This document shows, piece after piece, positions 26,986 to 38,359 of a stretch of DNA of 64,000 nucleotides. Both the position numbers and the translations under genes were made by a program. The notes under the pieces are model-generated. The model was not told the origin of the DNA. It saw nothing but the letters and a program-made list of their open reading frames with translations, and did not search any database. The DNA is taken from positions 2,852,001-2,916,000 of the forward strand of contig BCJU01000002.1 in assembly GCA_001600355.1 (NCBI GenBank). The letters run 5' to 3'. The stretch's first letter is position 1, and each line of letters starts with the position of its first letter. The DNA comes from Meira nashicola (Eukaryota > Basidiomycota > Exobasidiomycetes > Exobasidiales > Brachybasidiaceae).

Positions 26986-28263
26986 ATGTCGTTCTCTCAG
27001 CGCAACTTGTACTACTTGCGAGCTTCACGAAACGTGGTGATGCAAGCGGTATTGTACTTGGATCCTAAGAATCTTCGTTGGATGAATGCACCATTGTATG
27101 TATTCGATGATGATGAAATGGATTTTGAGGAAGACATAACAGAAGATGGAAAAAGAAGAACAAGAACCATCGGTGATGAGATAATAAAAAAAGCACTTGA
27201 TCATTTAAGCAAAGTTTTGATGGCAAAATTGTACAAAGAGAAAAGGGAGGATGGTTCTTTATCTTCTTCTACCGCCGGTACACGCAAAGTGGATCAATAT
27301 ATCGATGTAGATTTCATGATGGCATACTTTTTTCGTCAAGTTGACAAAAAGCATGCAATCTTGTTAAAGAAGAAAGATTTGAAATTTCCACAAAAGCGTG
27401 AACCAATGGCACCACCAATGATATCAGCTTCAAAAATGCGAAAAAATCAAACCGATCAACCTACCATCCTACCACCTTCCCGATTGGCTGAACGACAAGC
27501 AAACGAAACAGATCGTCATGATATAGTTGCAGAAGGTCAGGATATAGGGTCAAGAACAGATGATATTCGTGTCAAAGAAGAAGATGATGCTTTTGACACG
27601 AACTTTAGCTTCACAGAACAAGAAACTGTTGAAAATGTAGAGATAGAGGAAGAACCTGCAAACGATACCGCAATCGATCTTGATGCTATTGAAGATGACA
27701 AAAAGCCAAGGATATCAGTATCGTACACTGGCTTTCGAATTTTCGAATTAACGTTAATCTTGGTAATAGAACCAACCAAAAAAATAAAAAGATTGCGACC
27801 GGAGCTTTTCCGAGAAGAAGTGCAAACCGAAAAGCATCTATTATCTGCAACTCCTCTTCCTGATCAACATCGTCAAACGCCACTTCCTCCTAGTCAACCA
27901 ACAAGGAATTCTCGATCACTTTCCGTTGCTAGTAGCTTTGACGGAGATGATGCAGATGATAACGATGACCAACAAACAGCCCAACAACGTGCTGACAGTA
28001 GAAGATTGGCAAGCGTGAATAGACAGAGTAGCGGTGGGCCTCTCTTTCGCGGAACGCCGAGCGATTGGGAACCCACTCCTACACCAACACCAGCACCAGA
28101 AGACAGGGGGACACAAACGAACACAAGTATGGATGACGAAGATAATGATTCCGAAACAGAAGAGCGTCCAGAAGAATCTGCTGGCTTTGCCCTTGCAACT
28201 CAACTTTTGAATGCTGACGGGGCAGAGAATGGTGGTAGAGGATATGAGGATGACGATGAGTGA
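26986..28263 (+). CDS. Protein of unknown function (425 aa)
   Basis: I do not recognise the family. The first in-frame ATG is at 26986; the frame is open further upstream but without an ATG. Residues 1-135 look folded: RNVVMQAVLYLDPKNLRW, DEIIKKALDHLSKVLMAKLYKE, and YIDVDFMMAYFFRQVDKKHAILLKKKDL. The rest is acidic and disordered, with KIKRLRPE and a Pro/Thr repeat (PTPTPTPAP). A hydrophobic stretch, VSYTGFRIFELTLILVIE (about 245-262), is out of character with its acidic surroundings and might be an unspliced intron, but the obvious GT..AG pair there (27718-27769, 52 nt) would break the frame. Probably nuclear, by composition only. Confidence 0.7.
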   Translation: MSFSQRNLYYLRASRNVVMQAVLYLDPKNLRWMNAPLYVFDDDEMDFEEDITEDGKRRTRTIGDEIIKKALDHLSKVLMAKLYKEKREDGSLSSSTAGTRKVDQYIDVDFMMAYFFRQVDKKHAILLKKKDLKFPQKREPMAPPMISASKMRKNQTDQPTILPPSRLAERQANETDRHDIVAEGQDIGSRTDDIRVKEEDDAFDTNFSFTEQETVENVEIEEEPANDTAIDLDAIEDDKKPRISVSYTGFRIFELTLILVIEPTKKIKRLRPELFREEVQTEKHLLSATPLPDQHRQTPLPPSQPTRNSRSLSVASSFDGDDADDNDDQQTAQQRADSRRLASVNRQSSGGPLFRGTPSDWEPTPTPTPAPEDRGTQTNTSMDDEDNDSETEERPEESAGFALATQLLNADGAENGGRGYEDDDE

Positions 28264-28378
28264 TCGAGAAGCAACTGTATACTACTTGCAAATTACACTG
28301 TATCATATATGTACACATTTAATCCAACTTTTCTTTTCTCAAATGCATTTTATTACAAAAGGTTATATGTTACATGTT

Positions 28379-31300
28379 TCAGGCCAAAGGATCTTCTACA
28401 TCTGCACCTTCGCCCGTATTTGTATCTGTATCGGTGAAATTGAGATAAACAAGGCTATTGTGTGCTTCATCCCAAAAGCCAATAGGTCTTTCTACCACAT
28501 AGGTAGTTTTCATATTTGGAGTCCAATGAGAAGAAAGGCTCAAAGAATAATTCCATACTTTATCCATCGGTGTGATTGTCGTTCCAAGGATTCGGTCCGA
28601 CAAAAGTAGTTGTACCTTTTCTGCATACATTGCCGGACTAAAGTTTTGTGGATTTCCAGCAGCGTCAATTGCACTTGCTTTTCTTCCCCATTCATAGCCC
28701 TCAATGGATAAAGAATAAGCTGCCAAAGAAACAGAACCCGGTGTGAATGTAGTGGTTACAGTGATTGAATTTGCGCCAATGGCCTTGTGTTTGTCCATCA
28801 TCTTTGCATGCGCGACAACGTCTGTCGGAGAAAGATGCTGCAAATCTTGATTTTGCGTCTTGATTATACCCAAAGGTTCCAAGTTTGCCAACATATACTC
28901 ATGTTTCGGTAACTCATCCGGTAACTCAACATCATTATTCGTACCACGTTGAGGAACCCAGACGATACATTTAATCTCCTTCACGGATGGTGCATCGGAT
29001 GGTGATCGACCATACAAAATTCCTGCAACTCTTGCACGTAGATCTGCATTGACGATGAATGTTTTCAGAATGTTTTTCGGCATAACATAAGTCAATGCAC
29101 CGGCATCTTCCTTGACATCATCGTTGGAAACGTACAAATGTTGGCAACGCAGAGGTAAATTGGTGGAACCTAGAGCACGTCTACGCCAATCGCTCTTACT
29201 GTTGAAGGCTTGATTTTCGTATTGTGTTGTCGTGACCGTTTGAATTTCGTCTCCATGTACATTGACAGTGCGTGTCTGAGTGGCTGTCACTTGAGCACTT
29301 GCTTGGGTGGATTTATCCAATTCAGCCGCTTCTTGACGTTGAGCAGATGGTGCTTCAATTGTAGCTCCCAAGACAATATCTCGAATTTCAGAAGATGTGA
29401 GGGAGTTGACGTTGACGTTATTACGTTTGCCGTAATCCGACAAGATCAAATCACGTAATGAGATTTCAACTTTAATCCATTCTTCATCACTCAATGTTGG
29501 CCAAAGATGGTGTGGTTCAGTAATGGTTGAGATATCAGGTCGTAAGATAATCTTGGTCTTTTCGCTATTGACATGCATTGCTCTAAGCAACAACACACAA
29601 CGGGAGAATGCTGTGTAAGATGAGATACTCTTCAACCAATCGTCATACAAGCTATAAAGCACCATCTGAGGTTGAGTTGCACGCAGCACCATATCACCAA
29701 GCTTCTCCAATTTGAGTAAAGACTGATAGGGAATCTGCAATTGAGAGCCAACAATCGACACGTTAGGGAAATCCAATAAATGTACTTCCAAAGGATCCAA
29801 CATTCCTTTGCGCATCACAATCACTCGTTTTGGTTGCTCTTCAACAGGCAATGATCTGATCAAAGCTGCAACTTCTTCTGCAGTCTTCCATTTTGCCAAC
29901 TGACCAAGACGCTTTTGACCGCTCCAAGTTGATGTATGGATGATCTTCATGAACAATTGACCAGTTCGAGGATTGAGGATCAATACACAGCCATTGATTG
30001 GTTTGGTCACTAAGTTTCCATCGAAACTCTTGCTTACTGTTACCCGATAAACATTGGTGTCATCCACAAACCAGACCACTTGATTAGAAAACAGATCGGT
30101 GTAATTTCCTGAATTGAGGTAGGGCTCGGTAGGTTCGCTGGAGAAAAGACTTAACCCAGCTCGAATTCTCTGCCTTAAGACGAAGAGCGCTGGATTTGCT
30201 TTCATAATCTTATTCATTGCTTGTTGAAGAAGGGGCTTGCTTCCAGGAATCCAATTACCATAACCGCTATATCTGTTGTAGGCCAAGTCGATAGCAATCA
30301 AAGCACCTGTAGCTGATGGATAGATAGACGTTGAATCGGTTGTATAATCCAAGAACTTAGCTCGAGCATATCTCTCTACATCAGATTGATCAAAGTCACC
30401 CCAACGCAATTGCACATCGATCCAAAATTTGGTAGCAGAAGAACCGTCCAAGACATCGCGCGAATCAGTCAACAAACTAGGGCGTGAGACAGGCCACTTG
30501 TAAGAAGCAAATAAAGTCAAATCTGCACAACTGGCGTTCATCCTGTACGATTTACGCGGATGAATCGTTTCTTTTTGAACAGTTTCAATTTGTAAAGCAT
30601 CCATTTCTTGATCCAATACTTGAGCTAAATCCATCGTGACTGACTCGTGAATCTTTTGCCAAAGATGGGCTCTAAAGATGGAAATATAACTAATCTTCAA
30701 GACTGGCAATTTACCATGCATAAAGATACCCGTCAAATCCAATTGAACTTGGAAACCAACATAAATATTCGCACGATTGAGAGTGGGCGACCACCACAGT
30801 GTGAAACGACGATTTGGAATTTGATTTAAACCTGATCTTTGCGCATTTGTCAAACGTTTGGCACGCATAGAATCTTCAAAGGAAGATGCTTTTTCCCAAA
30901 ATAAACCAGTCCATGTCGGGAAACCAGTTGCAGCAAAAAGTGTATGTTCTAGAATAGTTTCAATTCCACCCAAAGCAGCAATCACGTCCACCCGATACGC
31001 ATTCAAGTTCCACAATTTACCATCATGCTTCATATTGGTCCATCGCATTGGATCAGCTCTTGCCATTTGGTATTGCTTGAACCATTGTCGTGTACGCCAC
31101 ATCTTATCGTACGAAAGAATGGTACGATCTTTTTGGAAGAGGGTGTTGATACGTGGAATACCACGATCGTAAATATCTTCTACATCTTCCAAGGTGATTC
31201 GACGAGATTGAGAAGCAGCCTCTTTACGCTTTTGAGCGTATTCTTCCCACACACGTCTACTGTCTGTAAATTCCGATTCCCATGATTGAATGTATCTGTA

Positions 31301-34300
31301 AAGATTTGGAATCAAATTTTCCTCGCCATTGGTAGTTAATCCACTGCGGAAATGTGTGATACCCGCATCTGTCTGTTTACTCCATCGAAGATCAGAGGCA
31401 GGAATAAGAATATGACTCATACTCAGCATTCCCAAACCACCAAGTTCTTTTGGTGCAAAAAAGACCGGTGCAGGGTAACGACTGGGCATCTTCGAATTCA
31501 ACCCCATCTTGACCCGAGTTTGTGTCTTGTTTTCAAATTTGACAATCTCATCCAATAATTCGCGAGTGTGAATTACTGCTTCACGGTAATACGTCATCAA
31601 CCCGATAATTAGTGTGTTCCATTTGTTGATAATCTTTGTAAACGTTGTCGCTCCAGCAGCCATTAAAATTTGACGACCACGATTGACAAATTGTTCAATT
31701 CCATCATCTGACACACGAACGAAAGCTTGTGCTGTACGTTCACCCGATTCAGCATTGGTCAATCCCCAAACACCTTCGCTTGGCTCATTCACATCTCCTG
31801 AGCGCACTTTAGGTAGGATTCGGATCTCGAAATCTTGCATACTGAACAAGAGATTTGGATTGTCTTTAGAGTAGACACTGGCGAAAGTATCTTCCCATTC
31901 AATCGTTGTCAAAGCACGTGGCAGGCGATTCTTGATAGACCAAAACACTGCTCTACCCAAATTGACATCATGCTTAACCAAACGCATTCGACAATCACGA
32001 GGCCAACATTTCTTGTTGTTATAGCCGATATAGTTGGAATTGGAAGGATCAGGATTGGCACTGAGATATCTCTGGATGAGATCGCGCGATTCGTCAGCCG
32101 TAAAGCGGAAGAGGATGTGAATTCGATCCACATATCGAGTGTATAGCCGTATAGGATGCTTCGTTTCCATTGCTGTATTTTGGAATTGCAAGAAACCATT
32201 TGGTGAAGTGGGTGGACCAGCAAGTTCGCTTGCACGTTCCAAACCAAGTACTAATAAATCTAACACAAGACCGTAATACTGGAAAACGAAACCACTGAAT
32301 TGCAAACCACGAATGAGACCATACGTATTCACATGCGTCATATCCTTCCACACGATCGAAATGTTGTTCTTGCTCGTTATATAATCGGCCATATTGGCAT
32401 CCATGATCAAGCGTAACAGCCGATTGAGCAGTGTCAAATCCATCTTTTCGTATACGCGACTAAGCGATGTTTCCATCAAGACATTTGTTTCACCCTCGCT
32501 TGTCTCCCAGACCGAATCGAGATTGTTGATGGCATTGGACCACTTGTACACCAGCAAAGGAGCAGGCTCTGTATCAGACGGTTTGATCCAAGGAGGGAAC
32601 AATTGTCTCTTATCCGCCTCGTAGCAGAGATATTGATCCAAATAGGCATCCGTAATCTTTTCTAGAGGTTCAATGTCGTAACAAGGTATAATTTTTGAGT
32701 ATGCGTCAAAGAAATCCATTCCTGCCTCTTTGAAGGCTCTTTGCGTCAACATTAATCGTTTGATACGTGCCAAAGTTTCATGCGGATTGTCAAATGCCTG
32801 TTCGATCAATGCAAGTTCTTCACGTTGGCTTTGATTGAGTCTGCCCTTGACACTATAAGCTTCTTTGAGCTTTTCCAAAGCCAAGACGAGTAGTTTGGTA
32901 TCGTGCTTGAAGTTGAGAGATGGAAAGGGGATCGGTTGGAATCTCCGGGATTCTAGCCAATGTACTGTTGAGGTGTATATTGCAACAGCTGCTTCAGAGG
33001 TAATGTATGGACCATCTTTGAGATATGAATTTTGGCGTTCTTGCTCTGCTTTGAGATATAATCGGGTCAATCTACCCAAATTCTTTCGTGCAACAGTTTT
33101 ATCAACCGTAGCTCCACGTCGAATACGTTCACGATTATAATGAGCAACCGAGGTCCACCAATCTGCTTTTGACTTTACATAGCGCAAGATCAAATTTTCA
33201 ATTGGCGCAGGCATTCCAGGAACTTTCCAAGGCACATTCGCTTTCCAGCATCGCCATGCTTCCGTTAAATGAGCAAGACATGTTTTTGCTTTGTTATTCT
33301 TGAGCGATTCTGGTAGCATATCCAACAAATCAGACATGACGGACGCACGTAATTCGAGATCGAAATGTGATTCAACTCGTTGTTTGGTAATGGTACTTGC
33401 GATACCTTTTGCATTTCGTCCCTCGAATTGACGAGCAAGTAAATTACCCAACCATCTCTCTAGCAGCGGCACAATACCGCGGAAGAAGAACATCCACACA
33501 CGCCAAGAAGGTGCCCAGAATCCTACACCAGGACCTTTTCCAACTGGACCTGAATTGAATCGATGATAGATGACGTGCTTCAAATCCTTACAAGCGCGGA
33601 CTTGGTGCATCAACTTATACTTGTATCTGTACATTCCAGTCAACGTACCAATATGATTAAATGTGTACTGCAAACCATCTGCTAATTGGAAAGCATCAAC
33701 ATTTCCCAATCGATACATCACGAAAGAGTCAACCACGATCTTGACCAACCGTCCAAGTTCACGAACAAGATGGAATGCATTTCCGAATCGACTCTTTTTG
33801 CGTTCTTTTGTTGTTAATGTTTTGACGGGCTTCAAGTTCAAGTTGTAGTCCAAGTGCAAATAATGCAACCCTTTTCTGTGAATAAGGAGATTGAGCATAT
33901 TGAATGTTTGTCGAACGACTTGCAAACCAGCTTCTACCCAATCCAAAGTTGTAGTTTGGAAGAATTTGGTGGCCTTGAGCTGTTTGAGTAAATACTTCTT
34001 TGTACCTGCTTTTGGAGATTTGCTGGTTAAACGATTGGCAACATATCTCTTTAGGAGTTTTTGATAAGACACTCGCGTCTTTACCGGTTGATCTTTAGGA
34101 CAATGTTCAAGATACCAAGCATTGATGAGCGGAACATCCAAAACACGCTTTGTTCTTCCACTACGCATGTTATAAGGAGGAGATGCCCACCAAAGAGCAA
34201 TTGCATCTGCCGTTAGATCATTGCTCAGCTCATTTTCCTCAAGGAAAGGCTCGACGTGATCAGGCAAAAAGAAAGCCTCTTCATCAGGCAATTCGTCATC

Positions 34301-35539
34301 ACCCTCAACTCCTTCTCCAAACACTTCATCTTCGTGTGATAAATTGGCAGGCTCTCCGTCATCGTACTGATCACGGAATGTATGCGCTAGTCCTCGCGTC
34401 GTGATTGGATTGATGACAGGGTCAAAGTAGAAACAAGGCAAATCTGGATCCTCTGTGCGAATGTAGACATTCTTTGGCTCATGATATGTGCCGATTTGTA
34501 CTTCTCTTGGTCGACTGTTGTATAGATGTGGAAATGCGACCTTGTACTCCGTTCGAATTTGTTGTCGAATGATGATCTTGCGTAGATCATTAAATTCTGT
34601 CCAGTCTTCGTCATTGTTCTCTACATCACGGAAAAGAGGTTCGAATTTCGGACCTCCTGGAATGGCCACATTGAGTGCTTTTGCGGTAAAGAAGCTCTTT
34701 GCGTCGAAAAGGTGGAAATAATTCTTGTCTCCACTTGCAAAGTCTGATAAAAGAGTTTTTCCGATTCGATGTAAAGCTGCCATTTGTGGAAGGTCTAAAG
34801 ACCAGAATCGATATGAAGAGCCATTGACGTACTTTGACTCATCAGCTAAAGGCTTATGGTCATAAAACCAATCTATGATTGGCGCATCTTCCTCTTCATC
34901 AAGTTCAAGCTGGATAGCTTCTAATGGTTCAACGTCCAAAATATTATCGCCATAATCCAAAGGTGGTTCTTCATCATCGAAAGGTGGAAAACGCATACGT
35001 TTAAAATGCCTTCTATCACGCTTCTCCCTTCGCATTGCAAGCCACATAGCAGCCCATTGTGCATGATATATAGGTTCGATCACCCTTGGAATTTCATTGA
35101 CGAAAGTGATCGCTCCTGTGATATGATAAATGACTGGTACCTCTCGTACTTGTTCCCAAGGCATTGGTATATTTTCCATCAATTTCATCATCGCATGCGG
35201 AACATACTTTAATGCACCTAAATGAACACGTTTATCGTTTCTAAACTTTCTATTGCTCATATCGCCATGATCTTTAACAATCTTTCGAACGTGTTCTGGC
35301 GGTAATTCTTGCTTGCCTGTATCGATGAAACCTGATTTACCTTTTCGATCTCCGAATCGACGACTTTGTGATTGTTGCCATTTTCTGGCTTTTTGGGTTA
35401 ATTGTTCTTGTGTCATGGAGGATGGTTCACCATTTGATGAAAATCCATTCTCTCTTCCACCACCACCACGATTTCCACGCATTGCTGCCGGTCCAGAAGG
35501 TGGCGGAGCGCCTTTGAATCCAGGCGGAGGTGCAGTCAT
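28379..35539 (-). CDS. PRP8: Prp8, U5 snRNP core spliceosome protein (2386 aa)
   Basis: Central scaffold of the spliceosome, which contacts the 5' splice site, branch point and U5/U6 RNAs. The whole protein is in one exon, and its length matches the family (2335-2413). In order: Pro/Gly-rich N-tail; PRO8NT region ([17 protein letters not shown]...[20 protein letters not shown]); PROCN/large domain ([41 protein letters not shown]); reverse-transcriptase-like and linker parts ([19 protein letters not shown]); RNase H-like domain IV (about 1790-2020; [20 protein letters not shown]); and C-terminal JAB/MPN domain ending in an acidic tail. No intein, although Prp8 inteins are common in fungi. Confidence 0.98.
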   Translation of the reverse strand: MTAPPPGFKGAPPPSGPAAMRGNRGGGGRENGFSSNGEPSSMTQEQLTQKARKWQQSQSRRFGDRKGKSGFIDTGKQELPPEHVRKIVKDHGDMSNRKFRNDKRVHLGALKYVPHAMMKLMENIPMPWEQVREVPVIYHITGAITFVNEIPRVIEPIYHAQWAAMWLAMRREKRDRRHFKRMRFPPFDDEEPPLDYGDNILDVEPLEAIQLELDEEEDAPIIDWFYDHKPLADESKYVNGSSYRFWSLDLPQMAALHRIGKTLLSDFASGDKNYFHLFDAKSFFTAKALNVAIPGGPKFEPLFRDVENNDEDWTEFNDLRKIIIRQQIRTEYKVAFPHLYNSRPREVQIGTYHEPKNVYIRTEDPDLPCFYFDPVINPITTRGLAHTFRDQYDDGEPANLSHEDEVFGEGVEGDDELPDEEAFFLPDHVEPFLEENELSNDLTADAIALWWASPPYNMRSGRTKRVLDVPLINAWYLEHCPKDQPVKTRVSYQKLLKRYVANRLTSKSPKAGTKKYLLKQLKATKFFQTTTLDWVEAGLQVVRQTFNMLNLLIHRKGLHYLHLDYNLNLKPVKTLTTKERKKSRFGNAFHLVRELGRLVKIVVDSFVMYRLGNVDAFQLADGLQYTFNHIGTLTGMYRYKYKLMHQVRACKDLKHVIYHRFNSGPVGKGPGVGFWAPSWRVWMFFFRGIVPLLERWLGNLLARQFEGRNAKGIASTITKQRVESHFDLELRASVMSDLLDMLPESLKNNKAKTCLAHLTEAWRCWKANVPWKVPGMPAPIENLILRYVKSKADWWTSVAHYNRERIRRGATVDKTVARKNLGRLTRLYLKAEQERQNSYLKDGPYITSEAAVAIYTSTVHWLESRRFQPIPFPSLNFKHDTKLLVLALEKLKEAYSVKGRLNQSQREELALIEQAFDNPHETLARIKRLMLTQRAFKEAGMDFFDAYSKIIPCYDIEPLEKITDAYLDQYLCYEADKRQLFPPWIKPSDTEPAPLLVYKWSNAINNLDSVWETSEGETNVLMETSLSRVYEKMDLTLLNRLLRLIMDANMADYITSKNNISIVWKDMTHVNTYGLIRGLQFSGFVFQYYGLVLDLLVLGLERASELAGPPTSPNGFLQFQNTAMETKHPIRLYTRYVDRIHILFRFTADESRDLIQRYLSANPDPSNSNYIGYNNKKCWPRDCRMRLVKHDVNLGRAVFWSIKNRLPRALTTIEWEDTFASVYSKDNPNLLFSMQDFEIRILPKVRSGDVNEPSEGVWGLTNAESGERTAQAFVRVSDDGIEQFVNRGRQILMAAGATTFTKIINKWNTLIIGLMTYYREAVIHTRELLDEIVKFENKTQTRVKMGLNSKMPSRYPAPVFFAPKELGGLGMLSMSHILIPASDLRWSKQTDAGITHFRSGLTTNGEENLIPNLYRYIQSWESEFTDSRRVWEEYAQKRKEAASQSRRITLEDVEDIYDRGIPRINTLFQKDRTILSYDKMWRTRQWFKQYQMARADPMRWTNMKHDGKLWNLNAYRVDVIAALGGIETILEHTLFAATGFPTWTGLFWEKASSFEDSMRAKRLTNAQRSGLNQIPNRRFTLWWSPTLNRANIYVGFQVQLDLTGIFMHGKLPVLKISYISIFRAHLWQKIHESVTMDLAQVLDQEMDALQIETVQKETIHPRKSYRMNASCADLTLFASYKWPVSRPSLLTDSRDVLDGSSATKFWIDVQLRWGDFDQSDVERYARAKFLDYTTDSTSIYPSATGALIAIDLAYNRYSGYGNWIPGSKPLLQQAMNKIMKANPALFVLRQRIRAGLSLFSSEPTEPYLNSGNYTDLFSNQVVWFVDDTNVYRVTVSKSFDGNLVTKPINGCVLILNPRTGQLFMKIIHTSTWSGQKRLGQLAKWKTAEEVAALIRSLPVEEQPKRVIVMRKGMLDPLEVHLLDFPNVSIVGSQLQIPYQSLLKLEKLGDMVLRATQPQMVLYSLYDDWLKSISSYTAFSRCVLLLRAMHVNSEKTKIILRPDISTITEPHHLWPTLSDEEWIKVEISLRDLILSDYGKRNNVNVNSLTSSEIRDIVLGATIEAPSAQRQEAAELDKSTQASAQVTATQTRTVNVHGDEIQTVTTTQYENQAFNSKSDWRRRALGSTNLPLRCQHLYVSNDDVKEDAGALTYVMPKNILKTFIVNADLRARVAGILYGRSPSDAPSVKEIKCIVWVPQRGTNNDVELPDELPKHEYMLANLEPLGIIKTQNQDLQHLSPTDVVAHAKMMDKHKAIGANSITVTTTFTPGSVSLAAYSLSIEGYEWGRKASAIDAAGNPQNFSPAMYAEKVQLLLSDRILGTTITPMDKVWNYSLSLSSHWTPNMKTTYVVERPIGFWDEAHNSLVYLNFTDTDTNTGEGADVEDPLA

Positions 35540-35899
35540 TTTAGACTAACACACAATGCTGAACAATTCACAAGGAAATGTCAACGAATGGATGTGACTT
35601 TAATGAGCCGGATGCGTGGATGGACGTGAAATGTAACACAAAGTGGCGATCGTCTCAGCATCTTCCAGAATATGTAGAGTAGACCCATTAGGGTCTGGGC
35701 TGGTACCAAAAAGCAAGACGCGCTTATTCAAAATTATTTATGCTTTTGTCACGTGTGCTTATGCAAGTGTCCAGATTATGGGGAACGCGTTTAAACTGCA
35801 ATTAATCTCATTCCCCACCACCATCGTCACCAACAGTGAGGTCTTGTGGGCGTTGCCTTTATAAGCACGTTCATCCGAGCACTCTCTTAATTTCACAAA
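35540..35899. promoter_or_regulatory. Divergent promoter of PRP8 and the ING gene
   Basis: 360 bp shared by two divergent genes. Contains ACGCGT at 35784-35789 and a stretch CTTTATAAGCAC near 35857 that could serve as TATA for the ING gene, about 40 bp before its ATG. Nothing else is seen. Confidence 0.5.
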
Positions 35900-36871
35900 A
35901 TGATTGAAGATGCTGGTGAGATTGCTCAATTAGCAAGTGAGTTCATTTCTTCGTTGGATAATCTACCACAAGAAGTACAACATATAATCAAAGAGATTGA
36001 ACATAAAGATGCAAAGATACAAGAGTTATTACCTAAATTAGCCGCTCGTGAAGGGCAACTACGTGATGTGTTGGCAAAAAAAGATGCAACTTTAAACGAG
36101 AGCGATAAAGTTAAAGTGGAAAAACTATCGGAAAAGATCAAAGCCGATTATGCCAGAGCGGATGAGTGGAGTGTACAAAAGGAAACGCTGAGCAGGGATC
36201 TATGGAGGAATCTAAACGCTCACACAAAGAGACTAGAGGTTGAAATTGCAAAAGTTTCGCCTATTTTGGTTTCTCAGGTGGAGAATGCACTAAGTTCAAC
36301 ACTTTCATCACAATCACAGATACCCTCCACCAACACAATCTCGAATGCCGTTCTTGGTGCATTACGCAGTCCTTCAGTAGAAGCAAGCCTGGATCTATCG
36401 AATCCTAGTGGAGTCAAGCGAAAATTTTCCGGAACCCCAATCACAAAAGGACGTCAATCGTCCACCGATCGTGGTCTTCCATCTCCCAGTCCTTTATCTG
36501 GCAATCCATTCAATGCGATATCCGGAAATGGTACAAGTATCACTTCTAATGGCGTGAGTGGCACTATGCCACAAAAGAAGATGAAACACAGCGGTCTTTC
36601 CATCGTGACCAAACCCGAATCAGAAGCTGATGTGGAAGGTGAATTGGGTATCGGGAATGAGGAAAAAGATGATCGGGTATACTGTCACTGTCAACGTGTT
36701 TCTTTCGGCGAGATGATTGGGTGCGATTCAGATGATTGTCCGTATGAATGGTTCCATCTATCTTGCGTTGGGCTTTCTAAGCCTCTGCCACAGACATGGT
36801 ACTGCTCAGATTGTCGTGAGCGGATAGAACGTGAGAAGACAGAAAGGCCTGCCAAGAAACGGAAAAAGTAG
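35900..36871 (+). CDS. ING-family PHD-finger protein (323 aa)
   Basis: Chromatin reader of the Yng1/Yng2/Pho23 family, a subunit of histone acetyltransferase or deacetylase complexes. The N-terminal ING helices ([19 protein letters not shown]...[16 protein letters not shown]) occupy residues 1-110. A Ser/Asn-rich linker follows, with a KRKF basic patch. The PHD finger (about 262-305) has the full Cys4-His-Cys3 set (YCHCQ, GCDSDDC, WFHLSC, WYCSDC), including the aromatic cage residues for H3K4me3. A Lys/Arg tail (RPAKKRKK) is the polybasic region typical of ING proteins. Which of the yeast paralogues it matches is not decided. Converges on the Hua1-like gene, 108 bp apart. Confidence 0.93.
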   Translation: MIEDAGEIAQLASEFISSLDNLPQEVQHIIKEIEHKDAKIQELLPKLAAREGQLRDVLAKKDATLNESDKVKVEKLSEKIKADYARADEWSVQKETLSRDLWRNLNAHTKRLEVEIAKVSPILVSQVENALSSTLSSQSQIPSTNTISNAVLGALRSPSVEASLDLSNPSGVKRKFSGTPITKGRQSSTDRGLPSPSPLSGNPFNAISGNGTSITSNGVSGTMPQKKMKHSGLSIVTKPESEADVEGELGIGNEEKDDRVYCHCQRVSFGEMIGCDSDDCPYEWFHLSCVGLSKPLPQTWYCSDCRERIEREKTERPAKKRKK

Positions 36872-36979
36872 CAGGGTTGAATGTTGTGATAATTTCATTC
36901 CATCATTCTTATTGTACAATAGACTACAGTGTATTATAGTTGTAATTTACAAGACCTCTCTATTGGGTCCTTTGACATT

Positions 36980-38074
36980 TTATCGTCCGACCCTTCCTGT
37001 TCCGCCACAAACATAACATGTCTCACTATCGCCAAACCAGAAGCTCTCACGAACGCCTTGTCCGCCGCATTTATAGCACAATTGTCCTCCCAATCGTGGA
37101 TCACCTGGTCGTAATATCAAAGCATTAGGCGGTGGAACGTGTCCATAGGGAACAAGCATAGGACCATGATGACCACCGTGCGGATGACCACCCCAAGGAC
37201 CACCTGTATGCGAAGGCGGAGGAGAATAAAAGCCTTGACCGGGATGCGGTCCATGTTGGGGATGATGTCCTTGTGGTGGAGGTGGCTGATGAGAAGGTGG
37301 TGCATACTGTTGATTTTGTTGTGCAGTGTCATTGTTTGGTCTTTGACTATTCTGTTGTTGTTGTTGTTCTTCCGCCCTTTGAGGCGGTAAAACTCCATCA
37401 GGTCCAGCGGCTACTGCTAATTCATATGCAGGAGGTGCTTCTCCGTCTTCATTTATATCATCCTCTCGTGATGCCTGTGGTCTATCATCGTGTTGTTGTC
37501 CTTGACGTGGAGGAAGATTAGGAGGAGGAGGATGAGAAGGTGCATTATAAGAAGCATTCCCAGTCGGATGAGGGTGAATCATTGATCCACCTGTAGGCTG
37601 TGGAGAGAATGGATTGCTCGTATGTTGAGGTTGTAGGAAAGGATTCGTTCCTGTTGATTGTGGAGACATTGCTCCCGGATAACCTGCAAAACCTGAAGAT
37701 GGATGGGTGCTTATCCTTCCTGAATGTGGAAGTTGTCCTGGCATATTTCCATGCATGATAGGTAATGGTTTTTGCAAAACTTTTGCACCTTGTAATGATG
37801 ATGAACTGATTAAAAGTGGATTAAACGTTTGACCGTAATTTTGCCAACACTTTCTGCAAGGATGAGTTGGATCATTGAATTTGTAACCTGTATCGTGACA
37901 TTTCGGACATCCTTTCCAACCATGTGGATAAACTAGCATCTTTCCATTGTTCAGTAATGGCTGACCGGGTACAGGTGTCGTTGTTGGTGCATAATTAGAT
38001 TGATGCGATGAAGGTCCTGCTCCATTTGTATTATGCGAGGGAGGAGGATGAGAAGGTGGAGCATAACTTGCCAT
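36980..38074 (-). CDS. Hua1-like proline-rich zinc-binding protein (364 aa)
   Basis: I chose the ATG at 38074 (MASYAPPSHPPP); the upstream frame begins at a GTG. Long Pro/His/Gln-rich regions with PPSHPPP repeats flank two DnaJ-like zinc modules: CPKCHDTGYKF...CRKC (about 71-92) and, at the very C-terminus, CYKCGGQGVRE...CYVCGGTGRVGR. This arrangement is that of yeast Hua1, a cytoplasmic protein linked to ubiquitin and actin-patch factors. A short CAA-repeat gives QQQQQ. Family call is fair, function by homology only. Confidence 0.75.
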   Translation of the reverse strand: MASYAPPSHPPPSHNTNGAGPSSHQSNYAPTTTPVPGQPLLNNGKMLVYPHGWKGCPKCHDTGYKFNDPTHPCRKCWQNYGQTFNPLLISSSSLQGAKVLQKPLPIMHGNMPGQLPHSGRISTHPSSGFAGYPGAMSPQSTGTNPFLQPQHTSNPFSPQPTGGSMIHPHPTGNASYNAPSHPPPPNLPPRQGQQHDDRPQASREDDINEDGEAPPAYELAVAAGPDGVLPPQRAEEQQQQQNSQRPNNDTAQQNQQYAPPSHQPPPPQGHHPQHGPHPGQGFYSPPPSHTGGPWGGHPHGGHHGPMLVPYGHVPPPNALILRPGDPRLGGQLCYKCGGQGVRESFWFGDSETCYVCGGTGRVGR

Positions 38075-38168
38075 GATGGCCTGCGCTTGTGTGTTTGTCC
38101 TGATGGAGGCACAAAAGAAGCTCTTGGCAAATAGTGTCACACGTCGTAACCTTATAAACTAGTTTACA

Positions 38169-38187
38169 TATAGACTATTAGTCTATA
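38169..38187. promoter_or_regulatory. 19-bp near-palindrome upstream of the Hua1-like gene
   Basis: TATAGACTA and TAGTCTATA are perfect 9-bp arms around one base, about 95 bp upstream of the ATG. It could be a protein-binding site or a TATA variant. Confidence 0.4.
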
Positions 38188-38359
38188 GGTATGACATGCA
38201 CGTTTTAAACACGAGCAAGATTGGTGGAGCATACGGGTAAAGTGCCCGGCATTTTTTTATTACTCCATCACCGCGGAGAATAGCTCCGCAACTTTTTTTG
38301 GCATGAAATAAATTGCAATTGGGAATAATAAAACAAATGTGTGATATGCAAAAGCAAGA

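Noticed and set aside
27718..27769. Intron in the unknown 425-aa protein
   Set aside because: GTATCG...AATAG looks intron-like but is 52 nt long, and splicing it would shift the frame into a stop.
28379..35539. Prp8 intein
   Set aside because: Protein length and continuity match intein-free Prp8; no splicing-domain motifs interrupt the frame.
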